Below, in pieces: positions 1 to 4,371 of a stretch of 5,455 bases of DNA (position 1 is its first letter; every line of letters starts with the position of its first letter). Source of the DNA: Candidatus Hydrogenedentota bacterium. GTDB taxonomy: Bacteria; Hydrogenedentota; Hydrogenedentia; Hydrogenedentales; JAEUWI01. The notes below the pieces were generated by a model. The model had not been told where the DNA came from and made no database searches. It was given only the letters and a program-made list of their open reading frames with translations. The position numbers and the translations under genes were made by a program. Where the stretch lies: contig JAUIKJ010000218.1 of NCBI GenBank assembly GCA_030430835.1, positions 1-5,455 of the forward strand, in the 5' to 3' direction.

Positions 1-67
1 GTGGGGTGACAGACGCCGTCGAGGCGATGGGGCGACGGGCGCCGTTGAATTGAGGTTCGTGCGCGAC

Positions 68-1915
68 TTAGCGCCGCAGCACCTTGATCAATTCCAGCAG
101 CCGGTCTTCGACTTCGGTGTGTGCGACCTTGCCGTCCTTATCGATGAGGATGATGTCCGGGATAAAGTTGATGTTGTAGCGGTCGAAGGTGACGAAGGGA
201 TTGGCATCCAGTCCGACGGGGAAGGTGACTCCGAAGTCTTCGATGTATTGTTCGACTTCCGCGGCCTCGCTGCTGGCGTCGTGGATGGAGAGAATCTGGA
301 CGTTGTCCACACCTTCCAGCACGGCCTGGAGCGCGCGCACCTGTTCGATGCGGTTGGGGCCGGGGGTGTTCTGGGCGAAACCGCCCCAGAAGATGAGTAC
401 GGTTACCTTGTCCTTCAAGAGCGCCGTATCACCGGCTTCCTCCGCGCTGAAGTTAAACCACTCGCGGCAATCGAAGGCGGGGGCCGCTTCGCCCAACAGT
501 TTGGAGAGATCGTTGCCCGGCCCTTCCTGTTTGGGTGAGGTGGCATCGGGTGTATAGGTCTTCAGGTTTACTTCGACCGCCTTCGCCTTTTGCGTCTTGA
601 TTTCGAATTCGGCCCGCTGGAATCGCAGCGGGTGCTCGGCCTGAAAGGTGATGGTCTGCACTTCGGGCATCTCCCAGAGCTGCGCGTGGAAGCGCCCTTC
701 CTCATCGCACACGAACCAGAGCGGCGATTCCAGGTTGGTGGTGGAAACCAGCGCGCGCGGCACGGGCGTGCCGTCTTGATCGGCCACCGTGCCTTCGATG
801 ACCGGCAGGGGTACAAGGTACGTGGCGGAGATTGGCACCGTGTCCTTGTCGCCCATGTCCACGGGGATGTAGCCGAGGCCCTCGGTCATGTAGCCCGTGG
901 GGGGGAGGATGCGCAACAGGCCTTTCGGATCGGCGACGGAGAGCCGGTATTCGCCCTGCGCGTTCGTGAAGGTCTCGTCGTAGATCACTTCGTCCTTGAG
1001 CCACTGGATGCGCGCGGCGGGGATAGGCACGTTCTTCGGGCCGAGGACGCTGCCCGTAATGCTGCGCGGCGGGGCGAGGGTGAAATCGAATGCGGGCGGT
1101 TCATCGCCTTCCGCGACCTCAATCTTTCGGGGCGGTGCGGGCGCGAATTCCGCGTGGCGCACGGCAATAAGATAGGGCCCGGGTGCGACGCGCGCGCTGT
1201 AGAGGCCGTCCGCATCGCTGCGCGTGGTCGCGACTTCCTGCTGGCCCTGCGGCGTGAGGCGGTAAACGATGACTTGCGCGTCGGCGATGGCGCCGGGCGG
1301 CCTGGTCACGCGACCCGCGATGCGGATGCCGGGGATCAACTGGACGTCGTCCGTGGTGCCGCGCACAGGCATGAAGGGGACATAGGTATCCGCATAGCGG
1401 AAGTGCCGCACGACGAGCCGGATGAAACCATTCTCCGGGAGGTGTGCTATGGCGATGACGCCGTCGTCGCCGCTGCGCAGTTCGGGGAAGCCGTGGGGCA
1501 CCAGGTCATTGACCGGGACATCGACCCGGCCCTCGACGGAGAGGCGGTGGATACGCGCCCCGGCAAGATTCTGGAAGCCATCGTCCACGACATGGATCGT
1601 CTGCGTGGCCGCGGGACGCAACAGGATCTCGAGCGTGGCATCGCCCGCGGCAAAGCCGGTGAAGCCGTCGAGGGCGAAGTCGTCGTGCAACACCACCACG
1701 GTGAAGATGCCGACGGCGAGTTGGTCGAAGGTGAATGCACCGTCCGCGCCGGTGGTGCCCGTCGCGACCGATTCTGACTGCCACAGCCAGACCCGGGCGT
1801 CCGCGATGGATTGCCCTTCGGCATCGCGCACGGTACCGGATAGGTCCGCGGCGGACACGGGCGCGATGCACGTGGCACCGGCCAAGAGAAGCAGCGCGTA
1901 TTGCAGTTGACGCAT
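68..1915 (-). CDS. Secreted multi-domain protein: carboxypeptidase-regulatory-like repeats with a C-terminal thioredoxin-like (TlpA/redoxin-type) domain lacking CxxC
   Basis: The product is 615 residues from the ATG at 1915; an in-frame GTG one codon upstream (1918) is an alternative start. Residues 1-22 form a type I signal peptide (hydrophobic LLLLAG core, cleavage near PVSA|AD). C16 does not sit in a lipobox. Then come beta-sandwich repeats of the carboxypeptidase regulatory-like type, with G-x-V-x-D-x-x-G-x-x-x-x-x-A-x-V and DGxFxF signatures: clear ones start near residues 25, 197, 285 and 372, and a weaker one near 103. Residues ~475-615 resemble TlpA/AhpC-TSA redoxins: VLIFW strand (507-510), QILSI strand, and the IPDIILIDKDGKV segment (585-597) that keeps the cis-proline. 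The WCxxC site is replaced by WGGFAQN, and the only cysteines after signal cleavage are C403 and C483, so oxidoreductase activity is unlikely. The likely location is the periplasm or outer surface. The gene is coupled to its upstream paralogue by overlapping stop and start codons. The fold calls are family knowledge; the structural or ligand-binding role is inference. Confidence 0.9.
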   Translation of the reverse strand: MRQLQYALLLLAGATCIAPVSAADLSGTVRDAEGQSIADARVWLWQSESVATGTTGADGAFTFDQLAVGIFTVVVLHDDFALDGFTGFAAGDATLEILLRPAATQTIHVVDDGFQNLAGARIHRLSVEGRVDVPVNDLVPHGFPELRSGDDGVIAIAHLPENGFIRLVVRHFRYADTYVPFMPVRGTTDDVQLIPGIRIAGRVTRPPGAIADAQVIVYRLTPQGQQEVATTRSDADGLYSARVAPGPYLIAVRHAEFAPAPPRKIEVAEGDEPPAFDFTLAPPRSITGSVLGPKNVPIPAARIQWLKDEVIYDETFTNAQGEYRLSVADPKGLLRILPPTGYMTEGLGYIPVDMGDKDTVPISATYLVPLPVIEGTVADQDGTPVPRALVSTTNLESPLWFVCDEEGRFHAQLWEMPEVQTITFQAEHPLRFQRAEFEIKTQKAKAVEVNLKTYTPDATSPKQEGPGNDLSKLLGEAAPAFDCREWFNFSAEEAGDTALLKDKVTVLIFWGGFAQNTPGPNRIEQVRALQAVLEGVDNVQILSIHDASSEAAEVEQYIEDFGVTFPVGLDANPFVTFDRYNINFIPDIILIDKDGKVAHTEVEDRLLELIKVLRR

Positions 1916-3942
1916 CACGGCGATTGCAGGGCGCGCAGCGGCGGCAGGCCGAAGGTTTCCAGGGCCACCTTGCCTTCCGTATCCAGCAGGTAAGTCGTGG
2001 CTTCGCCGGGGGCGGTGCCGCTGAGCACGAGGGTGTCCGTGCTGTCGCAGTTGTAGAGTCCATCCACCACGACGGCCAGGAGCCAGTTGCTCGCGGGAGT
2101 CTCGCGGCGGATCTTGTCGACGACCTCGAGGGCGATGGCCGCGCGGTCCGCCGTCACGAACATGACCAGCGCGCGCCTGCCGGCGCGCGCCACCTTGTCC
2201 GGCACGGTACCGCAGCGCGGGGGATAGGCCTCCCAGTCAAAGCGCGCGCCCAGTTGGCTCACGCCGCGCTCGGCGTCTTCGATGACGATGCGCCCGACGT
2301 CCTTGGTCTCGCCGGGGGCGAGGTTGAGGTTGATTGATTGGCCCGTGGCGTCCGTGCCCGCCGTGGCGAGGCAGCGCTGCGGCACGCCGGGAACGATTGC
2401 GTCCCAGGCGAACACGCCTTCCGGCCCGGACACGCCACGCCAGAGCAGCATCGCGTTGTCCGCATTCTCCACGCCGGGGAACACGCCGCCGACCTGCGCG
2501 CCGGCGATCTCCTTGCCGCGTGTATTGGTCACCGTGCCGCTCACGCGGCCGAGCTCGAAGAGTTGTACCTGCGCGCCCGCGGCGTCCGACGCCGTGAGCT
2601 GGAACAGGGCGCCCAGGGGGCGGCGCGGATCTTCCGCGCGGCCGATCAGCTTGCCATCCGACGGGAGTGTACCCACATGCAACTCCGCCCAGCCATTGGG
2701 TCCGGCGGAGCGCCAGCCGAATTGTGCGGGCTGGAGCAGGGTGAGTATCGCACCGGGCGCGGGGTTGCCCTCGCCATCAACCACCAGCACCTTGAAGCTT
2801 GGAATCGGCGCGAGCCACATGCCGGGTAGTTCGAGTTCTTGGCCTTCCATGACGTTCACCGTCACCGCGCCGTTCGGCGGGGGGAGGAAGCCCTGGGCCG
2901 CTTCGAGGTAGACCGTGTTCTGGCCCTCGGCCGCGGCGAAGCGGAAGACCCCGGAAGAACTCGTGCGCACCACGTCCGCCGGTTGGCCGTTCGCCGCGAG
3001 GACGATACGCGCCCCGGCGATCGGATTGCCGGTGACGGCATCGCGCACCTCGCCGCGAATCCAGCCCGTGCCCGCCACGCTGAGCCGCACCCGCTGCTGC
3101 GCGGTTTCACCGGTGACAGTGAGGCGTTCCCAGCCGGGGCTCCGGCTGCCGGTGCCCGAGGCCTGATAGAGGTAGAGGCCCGGCTTTAGGCGGATGGTGA
3201 AGCTGCCCGTCGCGCCGGTATCGGTCACCGCCGTGTCGTGGGGCGGTTGCGCATTGCGGATAACAATGCCCGCGTTCGCCACGGCGACGCCGCGTTCACG
3301 CGAGACTACCTCGCCCTGCACCAGGACGCCGGGGTAGAGCGTGACGCGTACCTTCGCATCGCCCGCGCGCAATCCGGCCACGCCTTCCTGTGCGTAGGAG
3401 GGATGCCCCACCTTAAGCGCAATCGTGCCGCCGCTGGGCAGGTTTGGCACCGTGAAGCTGCCGTCGCTCGTGGACTGCGGCATGGCGATGCCGAACTCCG
3501 CGAGCTTCGAGAGGGGAATGCCGACCTTGTCGGCGTCCGTCAAGCCGATACGCGTGATGCGCGCCCCGGCCACCGGGTCACCCTTCGAGTCGATCACCTT
3601 GCCGCTGAGCGACGTCGCGGTGTGCAGCGTGATCGTGACCGGCTGCGGCTCGTCGTCCACGCCCAGCGCGAGGTGTACCCCGCCCAGGCCATAGCCCGGT
3701 GCCAGCGCGAAGACCCCTGTCTGCCCCGCAGGCAGCGTGGGGAAAACGAAACGGCCATTGGCATCCGCCACGGTGTCCAACACCGCGCCGCCCAGGCCCG
3801 GCTCCGCGAAGACCCGTGCGCCGGACAGTGCCTTGCCCGCGGCATCCGCCACCCGCCCGGAGACTTCCGCCCCATTCGCCGCGCCCATGAAAAACACCGC
3901 GGCCCAAAGCAGGCCGCACAAGACTGCATGTAAGGATTTCAT
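1915..3942 (-). CDS. Secreted multi-domain protein: about six carboxypeptidase-regulatory-like domains with a degenerate thioredoxin-like C-terminus
   Basis: The product is 675 residues. The frame is open upstream to 4077, but the ATG at 3942 is preferred: it has AGGA eight bases upstream and begins a proper signal peptide (MKSLHAVLCGLLWAAVFFMG, cleavage near ANG|AEV). An ATG at 3951 overlaps that AGGA. Beta-sandwich repeats start near residues 26, 111, 206, 293, 382 and 466, with motifs such as VSGRVADAAGKALSGARV, DANGRFVFPTLPAG and IRGEVRDAVTGNPIAGARI. Residues ~565-675 look like a shortened thioredoxin fold: ALVMFV strand, WLLAVVV strand and a TTYLLDTEGKVA segment matching the TTFLIDxxGKV region of TlpA-like proteins. 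There is no CxxC, and the usual cis-proline position appears to be Ala648. Cysteines 523, 576 and 632 could be structural. The protein is probably exported to the periplasm or cell surface with a non-catalytic role. It shares its whole architecture with the downstream gene, so the pair is probably an old tandem duplication. Function beyond fold type is unknown. Confidence 0.9.
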   Translation of the reverse strand: MKSLHAVLCGLLWAAVFFMGAANGAEVSGRVADAAGKALSGARVFAEPGLGGAVLDTVADANGRFVFPTLPAGQTGVFALAPGYGLGGVHLALGVDDEPQPVTITLHTATSLSGKVIDSKGDPVAGARITRIGLTDADKVGIPLSKLAEFGIAMPQSTSDGSFTVPNLPSGGTIALKVGHPSYAQEGVAGLRAGDAKVRVTLYPGVLVQGEVVSRERGVAVANAGIVIRNAQPPHDTAVTDTGATGSFTIRLKPGLYLYQASGTGSRSPGWERLTVTGETAQQRVRLSVAGTGWIRGEVRDAVTGNPIAGARIVLAANGQPADVVRTSSSGVFRFAAAEGQNTVYLEAAQGFLPPPNGAVTVNVMEGQELELPGMWLAPIPSFKVLVVDGEGNPAPGAILTLLQPAQFGWRSAGPNGWAELHVGTLPSDGKLIGRAEDPRRPLGALFQLTASDAAGAQVQLFELGRVSGTVTNTRGKEIAGAQVGGVFPGVENADNAMLLWRGVSGPEGVFAWDAIVPGVPQRCLATAGTDATGQSINLNLAPGETKDVGRIVIEDAERGVSQLGARFDWEAYPPRCGTVPDKVARAGRRALVMFVTADRAAIALEVVDKIRRETPASNWLLAVVVDGLYNCDSTDTLVLSGTAPGEATTYLLDTEGKVALETFGLPPLRALQSP

Positions 3943-3950
3943 GCCGCGCA

Positions 3951-3954
3951 TCCT
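3951..3954 (-). promoter_or_regulatory. Shine-Dalgarno AGGA for the 675-residue gene
   Basis: The minus strand reads GCTAGGATGCGCGGCATG. AGGA lies eight bases before the ATG at 3942, which is good spacing, and that ATG directly begins the signal peptide. The alternative ATG at 3951 overlaps the AGGA itself and would only add three residues. Confidence 0.6.
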
Positions 3955-3978
3955 AGCGGAAAGGGTGCGGTGCCTTCC

Positions 3979-3984
3979 ATTGTA
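3979..3984 (-). promoter_or_regulatory. Weak candidate -10 hexamer (TACAAT) in the leader of the tandem paralogue operon
   Basis: On the minus strand the hexamer TACAAT (five of six matches to TATAAT) lies 36 bases upstream of the ATG at 3942, leaving room for a leader of roughly 30 bases. No convincing TTGACA-like box exists 16-18 bases further upstream, where the sequence is GC-rich (around GAACGC). It is listed only because it is the most AT-rich hexamer in the plain leader between the gene and the palindromic region. Confidence 0.22.
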
Positions 3985-4059
3985 TGACGACGCGCGACGC
4001 AGGCGTTCCCCATTCAGCATCGGGGTTCGCGGACCAGAACCCGCGCGTAGACCTTGCAG

Positions 4060-4146
4060 AAAAATGGGGACAGTCACCTATTTTCGTGGACGACCGTACA
4101 CGTGATGCTGCACGGGTGGCGAAAACAGGTGACTGTCCCCATTTTT
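4060..4146. repeat. 87-nt inverted repeat with 27-nt arms (REPIN/MITE-like)
   Basis: The left arm 4060-4086 begins AAAAATGGGGACAGTCACC and the right arm 4120-4146 is its reverse complement at 26 of 27 positions. The single difference (A4080 against G4127) gives a G-U pair in one RNA strand. The spacer is 33 bases (4087-4119) and can fold a little further (CCGT 4094-4097 with ACGG 4112-4115). No transposase or target-site duplication is visible. The TGGGGACAGTCACC arm resembles dispersed repeats I recall from many uncultured bacterial genomes, some near REP-associated tyrosine (IS200-like) transposases. That relation is recollection, not shown here. Confidence 0.9.
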
Positions 4147-4156
4147 CCCGGTGCCC

Positions 4157-4236
4157 CTGTCATTTCGAGCGAGTCAGCGAGGGAGAAATCTTGACCGTCA
4201 ACACCCAAGATTTCTCCCTGACGGTCGAAATGACAG
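4157..4236. repeat. 80-nt interrupted palindrome of the GTCATTTCGAG...GAAATCT type
   Basis: The outer arms CTGTCATTTCGA (4157-4168) and TCGAAATGACAG (4225-4236) match 12 of 12. The inner arms GGGAGAAATCTTG (4181-4193) and CAAGATTTCTCCC (4206-4218) match 13 of 13 around a 12-base loop. The internal bulges are asymmetric (12 bases left, 6 right) but share GTCA/TGAC (4173-4176 with 4219-4222). The wording resembles the widespread GTCATTGCGAGCGAAGCGAAGCAATCT family of dispersed bacterial repeats, which I know from memory. It starts ten bases after the 87-nt inverted repeat. Confidence 0.88.
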
Positions 4237-4241
4237 TGTGC

Positions 4242-4285
4242 GCCCGCAACGATTCCGTTGTGGGCCGGTCTCCCGACCCGCCCAC
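4242..4285. repeat. Two overlapping, mutually exclusive hairpins
   Basis: Hairpin A pairs GCCCGCAACG (4242-4251) with CGTTGTGGGC (4256-4265), nine of ten Watson-Crick plus one G-U on the plus strand, around a 4-base loop. Hairpin B pairs GTGGGCCGGTC (4260-4270) with GACCCGCCCAC (4275-4285), ten of eleven, around a 4-base loop. Both use GTGGGC (4260-4265), so only one can form at a time. There is no uridine run on either side, and no leader peptide or adjacent start codon. Confidence 0.6.
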
Positions 4286-4315
4286 GCAATCGACCGAAGA
4301 GGCTCCTGTTACCCT

Positions 4316-4340
4316 CGTTCCACAATTGTATTGTGGAACG
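4316..4340. repeat. Perfect 10-bp stem, 5-nt loop palindrome
   Basis: CGTTCCACAA (4316-4325) pairs exactly with TTGTGGAACG (4331-4340) around TTGTA. The 7-mer CAATTGT occurs both across its loop (4323-4329) and just after it (4341-4347). The element lies downstream of the beta-helix gene on the transcribed strand. It could protect or delimit the 3' end of that mRNA, but no T-run follows it, so a Rho-independent terminator is not supported. Confidence 0.75.
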
Positions 4341-4349
4341 CAATTGTTT

Positions 4350-4368
4350 CACGAAGCTGCGCTTCGTG
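4350..4368. repeat. Perfect 8-bp stem, 3-nt loop hairpin three bases after the beta-helix gene stop
   Basis: CACGAAGC (4350-4357) pairs exactly with GCTTCGTG (4361-4368) around TGC. On the minus strand it begins three bases after the TAG stop and is followed by AAACAATTG, not a U-tract. It may be an mRNA 3'-end stabiliser, part of a dispersed palindromic element together with the neighbouring 4316-4340 hairpin, or a weak terminator. Confidence 0.7.
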
Positions 4369-4371
4369 TCC

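Larger units (their letters stand above)
3943..4059. other. Leader / intergenic segment upstream of the tandem paralogues, without a gene
   Basis: This segment lies between the 87-nt inverted repeat and the start codon at 3942. It contains the Shine-Dalgarno and the weak -10-like hexamer listed separately, and a small hairpin (GGGTTC 4023-4028 with GAACCC 4037-4042, 8-base loop). I see no plausible coding sequence: the extension of the downstream frame to 4077 lacks protein-like character and would bury the signal peptide. Confidence 0.5.

Noticed and set aside
14..41. Hairpin CGCCGTCG / CGACGGGCG downstream of the last gene as a terminator
   Set aside because: The stem has a bulge and an 11-base loop, and on the minus strand is followed by TCTGTCACCCCAC rather than a T-run. 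The evidence is too weak to call; bases 1-67 otherwise show nothing.
68..490. Active thiol-disulfide oxidoreductase (TlpA/ResA-like) in the downstream paralogue
   Set aside because: The fold is recognisable but the WCxxC site is WGGFAQN and no nearby cysteine pair replaces it.
590..1777. 395-residue plus-strand open frame opposite the downstream paralogue
   Set aside because: It is antisense to a well-supported secreted protein. Its product is an Arg/Gly/Asp/His-rich string without recognisable motifs, typical of an opposite frame in GC-rich coding DNA.
3238..3933. 231-residue plus-strand open frame, and shorter ones at 2282-2911 and 2338-2829
   Set aside because: These are antisense shadows of the upstream paralogue, with no start signals and no family-like motifs.
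3943..4077. N-terminal extension of the 675-residue protein up to 4077
   Set aside because: It would place 45 unrelated residues before an obvious signal peptide and run into the arm of the 87-nt inverted repeat. The ATG at 3942 has well-spaced AGGA.
4060..4368. CRISPR array
   Set aside because: The repeats are inverted and unrelated to each other, not direct repeats at regular spacing.
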